This document shows positions 16,210-25,938 of a stretch of DNA of 64,000 bases, piece after piece. The notes under the pieces are model-generated. The model saw nothing but the letters and a program-made list of their open reading frames with translations. It was not told where the DNA came from and did not search any database. The position numbers were made by a program, and so were the translations under genes. How positions within the stretch are numbered: the first letter of the stretch is position 1; each line of letters starts with the position of its first letter. Origin of the DNA: Paucisalibacillus globulus DSM 18846 (GTDB lineage Bacteria > Bacillota > Bacilli > Bacillales > Amphibacillaceae); NCBI RefSeq assembly GCF_000482485.1, contig NZ_KI519441.1:87902-151901 (forward strand). The letters are read 5' to 3'.

Positions 16210-18387
16210 ATGAGTAAAACACTAGTACTAGCAGAAAAACCATCCGTAGGTCGTGACATTGCAAGGGTGCTAAATTGCAATAAAAAAGGCAATGGCTGTT
16301 TGGAAGGTTCTACCTATATTGTAACCTGGGCTCTTGGTCATTTAGTGACATTGGCAGATCCAGAAGCCTATGATGATAAATACAAAACCTGGAATTTGGA
16401 AGATTTACCCATGCTACCTTCTAACCTAAAGTTAGTGGTGATGAAGAAAACCGGGAAGCAGTTTAGTGCTGTAAAAACATTGATGAATCGTAAAGACGTA
16501 GGTGAAATTGTCATTGCGACAGATGCTGGCCGTGAAGGTGAACTTGTTGCCAGATGGATCATTGAAAAAGCACGTGTACAAAAGCCGGTTAAACGACTTT
16601 GGATTTCATCTGTTACGGATAAAGCGATTCGAGATGGATTTAAACAACTAAAGCCAGGCAAAAACTATGAAAATTTATATGCGTCAGCAGTTGCGCGTTC
16701 TGAAGCGGATTGGTATGTCGGGCTGAACGCGACAAGAGCTTTGACTACTAAATTTAATGCGCAGTTATCGAGTGGGCGTGTACAAACACCTACCCTGGGA
16801 ATGGTAGCTGCTAGAGAGCAGGAAATAAAAGAGTTTAAGCCACAGACATATTACGGAATGAAAGCTAAATCTAAAAATGGTGTAACCTTTACATGGCTAG
16901 ATAGTAAGAATAATACCCGCATGTTCTCAAAAGAAAAAGCAGAGGCTTTACTTGGTGGGCTTAAAAGTCAGCCTTTAAAAGTGGATAAGATTGATACAGC
17001 AGCTAAAAAGAAGTTTGCACCTCAGTTATATGATTTAACAGAACTGCAACGAGATGCAAACCGTATGTTTGGTTTTTCAGGTAAGCAAACATTATCGATT
17101 ATGCAAAAGCTATATGAACGACACAAGGTTCTAACCTACCCAAGAACAGATTCACGTGTAATTTCAACCGATATTGTTCCGACCTTAATAGACCGATTAA
17201 AAGCTTGTGGCGTGGACCAATATGCTCGTTTTGCGCAAACCATTCTGAGACAAGGAATTGGTAAACTTCCAAAATCGGTAGTGGATAACGCTAAAGTGAG
17301 CGATCACCATGCGATTATTCCGACGGAGGAGTCCGTTGTATTAGAGGACTTAGATGATAAAGAAAGAAGAATTTATGATTTAGTCGTAAAGCGTTTCTTA
17401 TCCGTTTTAATGGACCCTTATGAATATGAACAAACAACTATACATGCAGTGATTGGAGCAGAAACGTTTACTGCTAAAGGAAAAGTTGTGAAGAAACAAG
17501 GATGGAAGGCTGTTTATGACCGTCACTTTGATGAGGAAGAAACTGATGACCAGCGTTTACCTGTCATTAAACAAGGCGAAAGTTTTTCATCTATTACTAT
17601 TTCCTTAACAACTGGAGAAACGAAACCACCAGAACGTTTAACGGAAGGTGCACTACTGCAAGCGATGGAAAATCCAGCGCGCTACATGAACCCAGATGAA
17701 AAGCATTTGGCCGGTACCCTACAAAAAACGGGTGGAATTGGTACAGTTGCAACCCGTGCAGACATTATCGATAAGCTTTTCAATGGTGGATATATGGAGC
17801 TTAAGGGAAAACATATTTTCATTACATCAAAAGGAAAGCAATTGTTAGACCTTGCACCAGAGGATTTACGTTCCCCAGCATTAACAGCCGAATGGGAACA
17901 GAAGCTAAGCCTTATTGCAGAAGGAAAGTTAAATAAAAATAAGTTTATCGCTGAAATTAAGGATTATACAAAAGATATCATCCAAGAAATAAAAAGTAAG
18001 GAAAGCACATTTAAGCATGATAACATAACAGGAACGAAATGTCCGGATTGTGGAAAGTTGATGCTTGAGGTGAATAATAAGCATGGTCGTATGCTTGTCT
18101 GTCAGGATCGTTCTTGTGGGCATAAGAAAAACATTGCCAAAAAGACAAATGCCCGTTGTCCAAATTGTCACAAGCGGTTAGAGCTGCGAGGTGAGGGTGA
18201 AGGGCAAATCTTTACGTGCACTTGTGGACACCGTGAAAAGCTTTCCACTTTTAATAAGCGAAAAGAACAAGAGAAAAAGGGGAAAGTTTCGAAAAAAGAT
18301 GTGAATAAGTATTTGAAGAAGCAGGATGATGGATTTACTAATAATCCTTTTGCTGACGCACTTGCTAAATTGAAGGATAAGAAATAA
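16210..18387 (+). CDS. topB: DNA topoisomerase III
   Basis: Type IA topoisomerase that decatenates and relaxes DNA by single-strand passage. The TOPRIM domain is at the N-terminus (LVLAEKPSVGRDIAR; later ATDAGREGELVARW with the metal-binding Asp/Glu), the catalytic tyrosine is in LTYPRTDSR (about residue 311), and SSGRVQTPTLG marks domain IV. The C-terminus carries two Cys4 zinc-ribbon-like units (CPDCGKLM...CQDRSCGH at about 610 and CPNCHKRL...CTCGH) and a Lys-rich tail. At 725 residues it has the usual length for Bacillus TopB. Ribosome site AAAGAAAGGAA precedes ATG 16210. It is monocistronic, closed by a terminator. Confidence 0.97.
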   Translation: MSKTLVLAEKPSVGRDIARVLNCNKKGNGCLEGSTYIVTWALGHLVTLADPEAYDDKYKTWNLEDLPMLPSNLKLVVMKKTGKQFSAVKTLMNRKDVGEIVIATDAGREGELVARWIIEKARVQKPVKRLWISSVTDKAIRDGFKQLKPGKNYENLYASAVARSEADWYVGLNATRALTTKFNAQLSSGRVQTPTLGMVAAREQEIKEFKPQTYYGMKAKSKNGVTFTWLDSKNNTRMFSKEKAEALLGGLKSQPLKVDKIDTAAKKKFAPQLYDLTELQRDANRMFGFSGKQTLSIMQKLYERHKVLTYPRTDSRVISTDIVPTLIDRLKACGVDQYARFAQTILRQGIGKLPKSVVDNAKVSDHHAIIPTEESVVLEDLDDKERRIYDLVVKRFLSVLMDPYEYEQTTIHAVIGAETFTAKGKVVKKQGWKAVYDRHFDEEETDDQRLPVIKQGESFSSITISLTTGETKPPERLTEGALLQAMENPARYMNPDEKHLAGTLQKTGGIGTVATRADIIDKLFNGGYMELKGKHIFITSKGKQLLDLAPEDLRSPALTAEWEQKLSLIAEGKLNKNKFIAEIKDYTKDIIQEIKSKESTFKHDNITGTKCPDCGKLMLEVNNKHGRMLVCQDRSCGHKKNIAKKTNARCPNCHKRLELRGEGEGQIFTCTCGHREKLSTFNKRKEQEKKGKVSKKDVNKYLKKQDDGFTNNPFADALAKLKDKK

Positions 18388-18393
18388 TGATGG

Positions 18394-18431
18394 ACTGTCT
18401 AAGATGATTATATCTCTTAGGCAGTTTTTTT
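18394..18431 (+). terminator. Intrinsic terminator after topB
   Basis: ACTGTCTAAGA and TCTTAGGCAGT form an 11-bp stem (one G-T) followed by a run of eight T residues. Confidence 0.88.
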
Positions 18432-18506
18432 TATTTTGTAGGGATAATGAAACTAAATGCAGAATAAGGATAGTAGACTTTAGTTTAACTGGAAAGGGGA
18501 AGGAAA

Positions 18507-18956
18507 ATGATTCAGATTAAAGAAATAACTGCAGAAATGGCATATCCTCTTAGACACTCTATCTTGCGTCCAAATCAACCTTTTGAGGCTAGCGTATATG
18601 ATACGGATTACCAGGATGGGACCTTTCATATAGGTGCTTTTTACCATGAAAAATTAATTACTATTGCATCATTTTATAAGGAAATTAATCCTGTATTACC
18701 TTCAAATAAGCAATACCGTTTAAGGGCCATGGCTACGGTAAAAGAATATCGCAAACTAGGAGCAGGTAGGCAGGTTGTAAGCTACGCGGAAAGTATCATA
18801 AAGGGAAAAGGAATTGAATTATTATGGTGTAATGGGAGAACTACTGTACAAGAATATTATGAAAAACTTGGTTTTAAAACACATGGCGAAGTATTTGATT
18901 ATCCACCAATTGGAGCGCATGTTGTAATGGTTAAGTATTTAGTAGGAGGACTATAG
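18507..18956 (+). CDS. GNAT-family N-acetyltransferase
   Basis: A 149-residue acetyl-CoA-dependent acetyltransferase. The acetyl-CoA-binding motif region reads RLRAMATVKEYRKLGAGRQVV, with the R/Q-x-x-G-x-G/A pattern as RKLGAG, followed by YYEKLGFKTHGEVFDYPPIGAHVVM, the typical C-terminal strand region. The start at 18507 follows GAAAGGGGAAGG. The substrate cannot be predicted. The gene stands alone between topB and a two-component regulator. Confidence 0.85.
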   Translation: MIQIKEITAEMAYPLRHSILRPNQPFEASVYDTDYQDGTFHIGAFYHEKLITIASFYKEINPVLPSNKQYRLRAMATVKEYRKLGAGRQVVSYAESIIKGKGIELLWCNGRTTVQEYYEKLGFKTHGEVFDYPPIGAHVVMVKYLVGGL

Positions 18957-19064
18957 TAGTGCTAACATTCTAAAATTAGTTAATTTTTGTAAAACTAGTA
19001 ATGTTGTATTATATTTATAGTAGAATTGGATTAGAAATTATATGTATCCATTGGGGGTGATGTA

Positions 19065-19790
19065 ATGGCGAATGAACGTATCTTAATTGTCGATGATGAT
19101 CATGACATGCTAGAAGTTTTAGGATTATATTTGAGAAAAGAAGGCTACAGTGTTTATTCTACTCCTGATGCGTTTAAAGCAATTCAAATTGTTGAAGATG
19201 TACGTCCAGAATTAATTATTTTAGATGTTATGATGCCTAAACTCGATGGTCTAGAATTGTGCCAATTTATTCGAAAGAAGAGTGATGTCCCTATTCTGTT
19301 CCTAAGCTCTAGGGATAAGGATTTAGATAAAATAATAGGGCTTGGTATTGGAGGTGATGATTACTTATCGAAAACAACAAGCCCTTCCGTTATTGTTGCT
19401 AAGGTTAAAGCACATTTAAGGCGGAATCGATTTGTTCTAAGTAGAACAGTGAATCATAATGATAATTCACTTAAGGACGAATCCATATTGAGCTTTCCTG
19501 GAATGATGATTAACCTAACTAGTGCTGTTGTAAAAATAAATGATTCAGAAATTAAATTAGCTGCGAAAGAATATCAATTATTGACTATCATGGCGAGTAA
19601 TCCAGGAAGAGTATATAGTGCTCAGCAATTATTTGATTTAGTCTGGGGTGAGGATAGTCTTGGTGATTATCGCACTGTAATGGTACACATCAGCAATTTA
19701 CGCAAAAAAATTGAAAACATTCCAGATTCCCCTGAATATATCATTACTATACGTGGAATAGGCTATAGATTTCGAGATTTTACCGAGTAG
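19065..19790 (+). CDS. OmpR/PhoB-family response regulator
   Basis: A 241-residue two-component regulator. The receiver domain (1-120) has the acidic pocket D10-D12, the phospho-acceptor D54 (LDVMMP), S81/S82 and the conserved lysine K103, although the usual KPF is replaced by SKTTSP. The C-terminal winged helix (about 145-240) shows LAAKEYQLLTIMASNPGRVYSAQQLF and the recognition region DYRTVMVHISNLRKKI, ending IRGIGYRF. The start follows GGGGGTGATGTA. The giant hybrid kinase at 20036 is the likely cognate sensor. A SinI-like gene overlaps its 3' end on the other strand. Confidence 0.93.
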   Translation: MANERILIVDDDHDMLEVLGLYLRKEGYSVYSTPDAFKAIQIVEDVRPELIILDVMMPKLDGLELCQFIRKKSDVPILFLSSRDKDLDKIIGLGIGGDDYLSKTTSPSVIVAKVKAHLRRNRFVLSRTVNHNDNSLKDESILSFPGMMINLTSAVVKINDSEIKLAAKEYQLLTIMASNPGRVYSAQQLFDLVWGEDSLGDYRTVMVHISNLRKKIENIPDSPEYIITIRGIGYRFRDFTE

Positions 19791-19926
19791 TATTTGTTTC
19801 TAAGAATTCACGTATTTCATCTAGATTAATTCCTACACGTTTAGCTTCTAAAATTAACTCTATCCATTCTTCGTCAAGCTCAGATTGTATAAGCACTTGT
19901 ACCTGAATACCCTGTTTCTTAGTCAT
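19780..19926 (-). CDS. SinI-like antirepressor, 48 residues
   Basis: A short minus-strand gene encoding a protein with the SinI dimerisation domain: ELDEEWIELILEAKRVG followed by NLDEIREFL, closely parallel to the SinI helices (ELDQEWVELMVEAK, EEIRKYL in Bacillus). In B. subtilis SinI binds the SinR repressor and relieves repression of biofilm genes. This one has no DNA-binding domain and an extra N-terminal MTKKQGIQVQV strand. ATG 19926 is preceded by GAGGGGGTAAATAG on its own strand. It overlaps the last 11 bp of the response regulator tail to tail. No SinR gene is visible here, so its partner must be elsewhere. Confidence 0.8.
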   Translation of the reverse strand: MTKKQGIQVQVLIQSELDEEWIELILEAKRVGINLDEIREFLETNTTR

Positions 19927-20035
19927 CTCTATTTACCCCCTCGTATTCCCACAAGACTAAGAATACAATAGTAAGTTTAAGATTTATTAAAAGGTAGTTA
20001 AAGTTTATCCTAAATAATACGTAAAAGGTGATGAA

Positions 20036-23000
20036 ATGGAAAATCTACCTGGATATCATATATTGGAGAAAATAATAAATGGAGAAACTTGGGAACTTTA
20101 TAAGGCTTACTCACTGGAAGAAAACCGTGTAGTAGCGATAAAGTCAATGAAAGTCAACGAAGATAATCCATATGAAGCAGCTGAAGTAATCCATGACTTT
20201 CATATAGCTAAAGAAATTAATTCGACAGGGATTCTTTCTCCTATTAAGCTAGAAAAATATCAAAGCAGGGCTTTTGTCGCTACGAATCTATTTCAGGGAA
20301 TAACATTAAAGCAATGGTTAAAAAGTGAGAAAGTGGCTAACCTGACTACATTTCTGAAAATAGCCAACCAACTATGTAACATACTATCCATGATTCATGG
20401 GAAGCGTATTATCCATAAATCATTACACCCTGATCACATTTTGTATCATCCTAAATCAGGTGAGATGAAATTAACAGGATTTTATCAAGCAACCAAACTC
20501 CCAATAGAAAATGAGCTTCCAACGATTAGCCCCTATCGATTAAAGAGGCAATTAACCTACATGTCACCTGAACAAACTGGAAAAATGAATCGCTCTTTGG
20601 ACTATCGCACAGATATCTATTCTCTGGGAGTGATTTTCTATGAATTGTTATTAGGAACACCGCCATTTCAAACGGAAGATCCAACTGAAATGATTCACGC
20701 TCATTTGGCCAAAATGCCGATTGCTCCAAAAGAAGCGGATGAAACAATTCCTGAAGTAATTTCAAACATCCTAATGAAGCTGCTAGAGAAGACTCCCGAA
20801 ATGCGCTATCAAAATGTTCATGGTCTAAAACATGATTTAGAAAGATGTGTTCATGATGTACAAGTAAACGGGAAAGTAGATACATTTGAACTTGCGAAAA
20901 ATGATACAAAAAGCTTACTTGAGAAGCCAACAAAGCTTTACGGCAGAAAAGAATCGATTGAAGAATTACTTGGAGGATTTAAGCGAGTACAAGGTGGAAA
21001 AAAAGAGTTATTGTTAATTCCCGGTGTATCCGGCATTGGAAAGACAGTTCTAGTTAACGAAATACATAAGCCACTTATCCAGGAAAAAGGGTATTTTATT
21101 TCAGGGAAATTTGTTCAACTTAAGAGACAAATTCCCTATGAACCACTTGTTTATGCTTTTGAAGAATTAATTAGACAGATTTTAACGGAGGGAACAGAGA
21201 GAATCCAACAATGGCGAACGAAGCTATTATCAGAACTAGATACATATGCAGCCGTCATAGCAAAGTTTATTCCAGAAATACAGTGGATTATTGGAGAACA
21301 AGGGGATATTCCCGATTTACCACCAGAGGGAGTTCACAATCGTTTTCGCCAATCCGTGAGAAGATTTGTTGGGGTCTTTAGTAAAAAGGAACACCCACTT
21401 GTCTTGTTTCTTGATGATTTACAATGGGCAGATGCCGCAACGTTGGATCTTATTGAATATTTATTGCGAAACACAGATTTACAACATCTATTGATTATCG
21501 GTGCGTACCGTGAAAATGAAATTCATGCTGGACATCCATTAGAATTGATGCAGAGAAATGTGAAAGGTGATGGTGTTTCTTTAAAAGAAATACCACTGAC
21601 ACCATTGAATTCTTTGCATCTCAAGCAATGGGTTTATGAGACACTTATGATTACAGGTAAAGATGCCGAATACCTTGTTGAAATGGTGTATCGAATAACG
21701 AAAGGAATACCGTTTTATATTGTGCAGGTGTTTCAAACATTATATGATGAAGCCATTTTAAGTTTTGACACTACTAGTGGAGAATGGAAAGTTAATATGA
21801 CGTCACTTAAAACTATTCCAGTTCAAGACACTATCCTAGACTTTATTTTAAAACGGATTGATAAATTGCCTGATCAAACGAAGCAACTGCTTCAACTTGC
21901 CTCCTGTTTCGGTAACCAATTCAATTTAAAGTCTTTAGCAACCATTGCTGAAACAAGTTTATTACATACTGCTGAAATGCTATGGGATGGACTAAAGGAA
22001 GGACTCATTCTTCCGTTGGATCAAAGCTATAAATGGATCTATCCGGATATGAATTTAAGTGTTCTGGATGTGCAGCCACCAAGGTATTTGTTTTTGCATG
22101 ACAAGGTAATGCAGGCATTTTATATGACATTAACTGATGAGGCACGTGAAATGAATCATTTGCAAATCGGTCAGCAACTACAAAAGTATTATGGTGAAGA
22201 ACAATTAGAGGAGAATGTTTTTGATTTTGTTAACCATTTAAATCGAGCTAGGACTAGATTAAATGAACAGGAAAAACTTGACCTCTCCAGATGGAACTGG
22301 ATTGCGGGTGAACGGGCAAAGAAAAGCGCCGCAATGGAAGCAGAACTTGAATTTTTTACGGTAGCAGAGGAGTTACTTCCACCGACCACTTGGAGCAACC
22401 ATTATGAATTGACTATTCGGATCATGATGGGGCTGGGAGAGGCCCAATATTTAAACCGTTTATTTGATGAATCCGAGGAGACATTCGACCTTATTTTGAA
22501 ACATGCAAGATCTTCTCAGGATAAACTAGCCGTTTTTCAAATTAAAATTACATTATATACACATATTCACGAAGTAAAGAAAGCTGTTCAAACTGGATTA
22601 GATGGTATAGGATTATTCGGATTTAATGTGAATCCTGAACCAAGTAAACTAATGATAGCTAAGGAATATATATTAACGAAAATGGCAATAGGAAAAAAGA
22701 AACCTAAAGATTTATTATTACTTCCATCTATTTCCGATTCCAACAGGCGTCAGATGATGAAGGTTATGATCAATACGAATGGATCTGCTTACCATGTCAA
22801 TCAAAATCTCGCAACGATTTTAATGCTTCGTGCACTACGTATCATGTTAAAGTATGGAGATATGGATATTTCAGCACTGGTTTATAATAATTATGCTCTT
22901 ACATTAGGTGCAGGGTTTGAGGATTATAATGGTAGTTACCAGTTTGGAAGACTAGCAATCGACCATGCGGAAAAGTACGGAGAAGATAGTCTAAGAGCAC

Positions 23001-25225
23001 GTGTGTATTTTGTTTTTGGAACCTTTATTAACCACTGGAAGCATCATCTTCGTATTAATTTAGATTTTTTGGAACGGTCACAGCAATTGTCGATTGAATC
23101 TGGCAATCTACATTTAGCAGGTGCAGGTAGTGCTTTTATTGGAATTATAATGTTCATGAAAGGAGACCCTCTTATGGACGTTTCTGCTGGAATTGATCGA
23201 CAATTAAAATTTGCAAAAGACAATGAGTACAGTATATCCGACGATGTATTATCAGAAATTATGGAGTGGATAAAACTTCTGTCTACTGAAGATGCAGTCT
23301 TTAACTGGGATTTTCCGGACTTTACTGATGATGTTTCAGCAGCAATCGTACATTACACCATTAGGCTACAAATGACCTATTTATTTCAAAATGAAGATGC
23401 AGCAAGGTCTATTATAAATACAATGGGTCCTGTGGTGGAGAAATCTATGGAGCTTATTGTTGTTCCGGATTTTTACGTTTATCATGTGTTATGGCTTATT
23501 CAAATGATGCGTGAGGATAAGCTATTGTCTGTTAAGGATAGGAAAAAGCTTAAAAAATTGATGAAAAAGTTGAAACAATGGTCAGAGCTTTCTCCTGAAA
23601 ATTATTTACATAAGTACATTCTAGTTAAAGCAGAATACGAAAGAGGTAGGGAAAATCACATAGAAGCAATTCAGCTCTATAATCGGGCAATTGTATTAGC
23701 GGAAAAACATGACTATTTACAGGATGCTGCACTTGTTAATCGATGTATTGGGGAATATTATTTGTCCCAAAGATTACCAAAGTCAGCACAAGCCTATTTA
23801 ACCGATGCGTATACACTCTATCTGAAGTGGGGAGCAAAAAAACTAGCAAATGATCTTTTGCAAACCTATCCAGATATCATTCATGTAAATAGAGCATCCT
23901 TTATAGCAGCAAGTTCGGAGGAAAAAGGTCTCGATTTGCATGCTGTCTTTGACACGGCAGGAGTTATTTCGAGGGAAATTATTCTTAATCAACTATTGAA
24001 AAAGCTCATGCAGATAGTGTTAACGAATTCTGGTGCAGAGCATGCCTATTTATTACTTAATAAGGAAAATAAACTAGAGGTAGTAGCGGTCAATTATGCA
24101 AATGGTTTCTTAAAGGTTTATGAACATCCAGAGTCTGTTACAAAGTTAACGAACCTATCTGTAGCGATTGTAGACTATGTGGTGAATAGTAAAGAAGTAG
24201 TCGTACTAGCAGATGCATTAAATGAAGGGCATTTTAGAAGGGATGCCTATATAAGAGAGAATGGTATAAAATCAGTACTATGTATGCCAATCCTCAATCA
24301 AGGTACATTAATTGGGATTATGTATTTTGAGAATAACCAATCAACTTATGCATTTTCAGAGGAAAAGATTGATGTTTTATCTTTTATTGCCTCACAAGCA
24401 GCTGTTTCAATTGAAAAAGCATATTTATACGCTAATTTAGAAGGAAAGGTTAAAGAACGTACTAACATGCTCCATGTTACCAATCAAAGTTTGCTAGCAG
24501 CAAATGACTCACTAGAGCGCTCAGAGGAGAAAAGACGGCAAATGCTAGCCAATATTTCTCATGATCTTCGTTCTCCTATAGCTGTTGTGAAAGGATATGT
24601 TGAAGCGATTTTAGATGGGCTTGTAGAATCCCCCAAACAAGAAAAGGAGTATTTGCAGATTATTAAAGCACGTCTTGCTTCATTAAATGGATTGATAGAA
24701 GACCTTTTTATCCTTGCAAAGCTTGAATCACAAGACGTTAATTTTGAAATGGAAGTCATTCCGATAGATAAATTGTTTCTCCATTTAGCTAATCCTTTCA
24801 AATTAGAACTTAAACAAGCAGGTCTTTTATTCCATGTGGATCTACCAACTCGAAATGGATCGTATCCATTAATTGAAGTGGATGTAAAACGGATGGAACA
24901 GGTCATTGGAAATCTTATTTCGAATGCAATTAAACATACAGATAAAGGATGTATTCGTTTCGCTTTAGTTCTAGAGTCATCTAAGAAGGCATTGTTTATT
25001 TTAGAAGATCAAGGAGAAGGAATACGAGCGAATGAACTTCAATTTATCTTTGAAAGAGCTTATTCTTATAATAAAAATCATAAGAAAAAAGGCAATGGAT
25101 TAGGACTTGCAATTAGTAGGGAAATTGTACAAGCCCATAAAGGTATGATCTGGGCAGAAAGCGAAGAAGGTACAGGTACAATATTCTATATATCTCTTCC
25201 GATTTTTGATATTCATGGTGAATGA
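20036..25225 (+). CDS. Giant hybrid signalling protein: pseudokinase, AAA ATPase, helical repeats, GAF, histidine kinase
   Basis: A 1729-residue cytoplasmic sensor. Domains: protein-kinase fold (about 1-275) with VAIK near 35 and intact MSPEQTGKMNR and DYRTDIYSLGVIFYELL; AAA/NB-ARC-like ATPase (about 300-560) with Walker A GVSGIGKT (about 330) and Walker B LVLFLDDLQW (about 455); a long helical TPR-like region (about 700-1300); GAF (about 1310-1460); coiled coil; and a histidine kinase with H-box ISHDLRSP (about 1505), N-box NLISNAIKH, DQGEGI and GNGLGLAIS. The kinase-fold catalytic loop reads HKSLHPDH instead of HRDLKPxN, and DFG is replaced by TGF, so phosphotransfer by this domain is doubtful. 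It probably phosphorylates the response regulator at 19065. The layout recalls hybrid kinases of the HstK type. Confidence 0.92.
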   Translation: MENLPGYHILEKIINGETWELYKAYSLEENRVVAIKSMKVNEDNPYEAAEVIHDFHIAKEINSTGILSPIKLEKYQSRAFVATNLFQGITLKQWLKSEKVANLTTFLKIANQLCNILSMIHGKRIIHKSLHPDHILYHPKSGEMKLTGFYQATKLPIENELPTISPYRLKRQLTYMSPEQTGKMNRSLDYRTDIYSLGVIFYELLLGTPPFQTEDPTEMIHAHLAKMPIAPKEADETIPEVISNILMKLLEKTPEMRYQNVHGLKHDLERCVHDVQVNGKVDTFELAKNDTKSLLEKPTKLYGRKESIEELLGGFKRVQGGKKELLLIPGVSGIGKTVLVNEIHKPLIQEKGYFISGKFVQLKRQIPYEPLVYAFEELIRQILTEGTERIQQWRTKLLSELDTYAAVIAKFIPEIQWIIGEQGDIPDLPPEGVHNRFRQSVRRFVGVFSKKEHPLVLFLDDLQWADAATLDLIEYLLRNTDLQHLLIIGAYRENEIHAGHPLELMQRNVKGDGVSLKEIPLTPLNSLHLKQWVYETLMITGKDAEYLVEMVYRITKGIPFYIVQVFQTLYDEAILSFDTTSGEWKVNMTSLKTIPVQDTILDFILKRIDKLPDQTKQLLQLASCFGNQFNLKSLATIAETSLLHTAEMLWDGLKEGLILPLDQSYKWIYPDMNLSVLDVQPPRYLFLHDKVMQAFYMTLTDEAREMNHLQIGQQLQKYYGEEQLEENVFDFVNHLNRARTRLNEQEKLDLSRWNWIAGERAKKSAAMEAELEFFTVAEELLPPTTWSNHYELTIRIMMGLGEAQYLNRLFDESEETFDLILKHARSSQDKLAVFQIKITLYTHIHEVKKAVQTGLDGIGLFGFNVNPEPSKLMIAKEYILTKMAIGKKKPKDLLLLPSISDSNRRQMMKVMINTNGSAYHVNQNLATILMLRALRIMLKYGDMDISALVYNNYALTLGAGFEDYNGSYQFGRLAIDHAEKYGEDSLRARVYFVFGTFINHWKHHLRINLDFLERSQQLSIESGNLHLAGAGSAFIGIIMFMKGDPLMDVSAGIDRQLKFAKDNEYSISDDVLSEIMEWIKLLSTEDAVFNWDFPDFTDDVSAAIVHYTIRLQMTYLFQNEDAARSIINTMGPVVEKSMELIVVPDFYVYHVLWLIQMMREDKLLSVKDRKKLKKLMKKLKQWSELSPENYLHKYILVKAEYERGRENHIEAIQLYNRAIVLAEKHDYLQDAALVNRCIGEYYLSQRLPKSAQAYLTDAYTLYLKWGAKKLANDLLQTYPDIIHVNRASFIAASSEEKGLDLHAVFDTAGVISREIILNQLLKKLMQIVLTNSGAEHAYLLLNKENKLEVVAVNYANGFLKVYEHPESVTKLTNLSVAIVDYVVNSKEVVVLADALNEGHFRRDAYIRENGIKSVLCMPILNQGTLIGIMYFENNQSTYAFSEEKIDVLSFIASQAAVSIEKAYLYANLEGKVKERTNMLHVTNQSLLAANDSLERSEEKRRQMLANISHDLRSPIAVVKGYVEAILDGLVESPKQEKEYLQIIKARLASLNGLIEDLFILAKLESQDVNFEMEVIPIDKLFLHLANPFKLELKQAGLLFHVDLPTRNGSYPLIEVDVKRMEQVIGNLISNAIKHTDKGCIRFALVLESSKKALFILEDQGEGIRANELQFIFERAYSYNKNHKKKGNGLGLAISREIVQAHKGMIWAESEEGTGTIFYISLPIFDIHGE

Positions 25226-25431
25226 TAAAAGTTCAAGCAGTGTTGAAACTTTGCAGTGACTTACAAATTGACTCTGACAAGCAGCCTATGCTCCCGATAG
25301 TAGAAAACATGTGCCCTGTCATACAAATCATGCTCCCGATAGTAGAAAACATGGGACCAATCATTCAGACGATGCGCCCGATTCAGGAAAACATAGACCT
25401 TGTTACTGCGCAGTTTATACAAATTCAATGA
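25222..25431 (+). CDS. Doubtful small frame across the first 21-bp repeat array
   Basis: A 69-codon frame whose ATG overlaps the stop of the giant kinase (ATGA). It reads through the 21-bp repeats as MLPIVEN-like heptads. There is no independent ribosome site; only translational coupling could express it. I consider it more likely a consequence of the repeat than a gene, but a kinase-linked tail peptide is not excluded. Confidence 0.2.
   Translation: MIKVQAVLKLCSDLQIDSDKQPMLPIVENMCPVIQIMLPIVENMGPIIQTMRPIQENIDLVTAQFIQIQ
25288..25392. repeat. Five tandem 21-bp units, family shared with 35268-35478
   Basis: Five units start at 25288, 25309, 25330, 25351 and 25372, each beginning ATG followed by a CCC-type core; units 1 and 3 are identical (ATGCTCCCGATAGTAGAAAAC). 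The array lies about 60 bp after the stop of the giant kinase. The same 21-bp period and core (ATG-x-x-CCC-A/G-AT...AGAA-C) appear after the ligase gene at 35251. Confidence 0.85.
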
Positions 25432-25552
25432 TTAGCAACAATCTATTAGAAACCAGTCTTCACCGTTAGAAACTGTTTACTTGAACTTAAAGTAGTTGTA
25501 TCATTAATATGTAGATATACCTTGAATTACTTATTAGGGAGGGTAAATATAG

Positions 25553-25792
25553 ATGGCTTTTGTTATTTTAGATCCATGTCAGCAAGAAAAAGCGGCAGAA
25601 TGTGTTAGTGTCTGCCCTGTTGATTGTATAGAGGAAGGTCCAGATCAATTCTACATAGATCCAGATATTTGTATTGACTGCGGAGCTTGTAAAGCAGCTT
25701 GCCCTGTTGATGCAATTGAGGAAGAATATGATTTGTCACCAGAACAAGAGATTTTCTTAGAAAAAGCAGAAGAATTCTTTGCGAATCGTTAA
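25553..25792 (+). CDS. fer: Ferredoxin (two-cluster, 3Fe-4S/4Fe-4S type)
   Basis: Small electron carrier of 79 residues, close to the Bacillus ferredoxin length of about 80. The first cluster motif is C-x7-C-x3-CP (PCQQEKAAECVSVCPVDCI) and the second is CIDCGACKAACPVDAI with four Cys. The acidic C-terminal half (EEEYDLSPEQEIFLEKAEEFF) is typical. AGGGAGGG precedes ATG 25553 and an intrinsic terminator follows, so it is monocistronic. Partner redox enzymes cannot be told from here. Confidence 0.95.
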   Translation: MAFVILDPCQQEKAAECVSVCPVDCIEEGPDQFYIDPDICIDCGACKAACPVDAIEEEYDLSPEQEIFLEKAEEFFANR

Positions 25793-25805
25793 TGATATAA
25801 TGAAA

Positions 25806-25840
25806 AATCCCGTTAGTAGATTTACTAACGGGGTTTTTTA
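25806..25840 (+). terminator. Intrinsic terminator after fer
   Basis: CCCGTTAGTA and TACTAACGGG form a perfect 10-bp stem with a four-base loop, followed by six T residues. Confidence 0.92.
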
Positions 25841-25938
25841 TGTATATTGTTTTGTGGTTTTCCCTTGACTTGTTGTGGGATTAATCTAGAGAAAAGAAAC
25901 TGAAGTTCCCTTAAGAGGATTAATAAAACTTTCTAATG

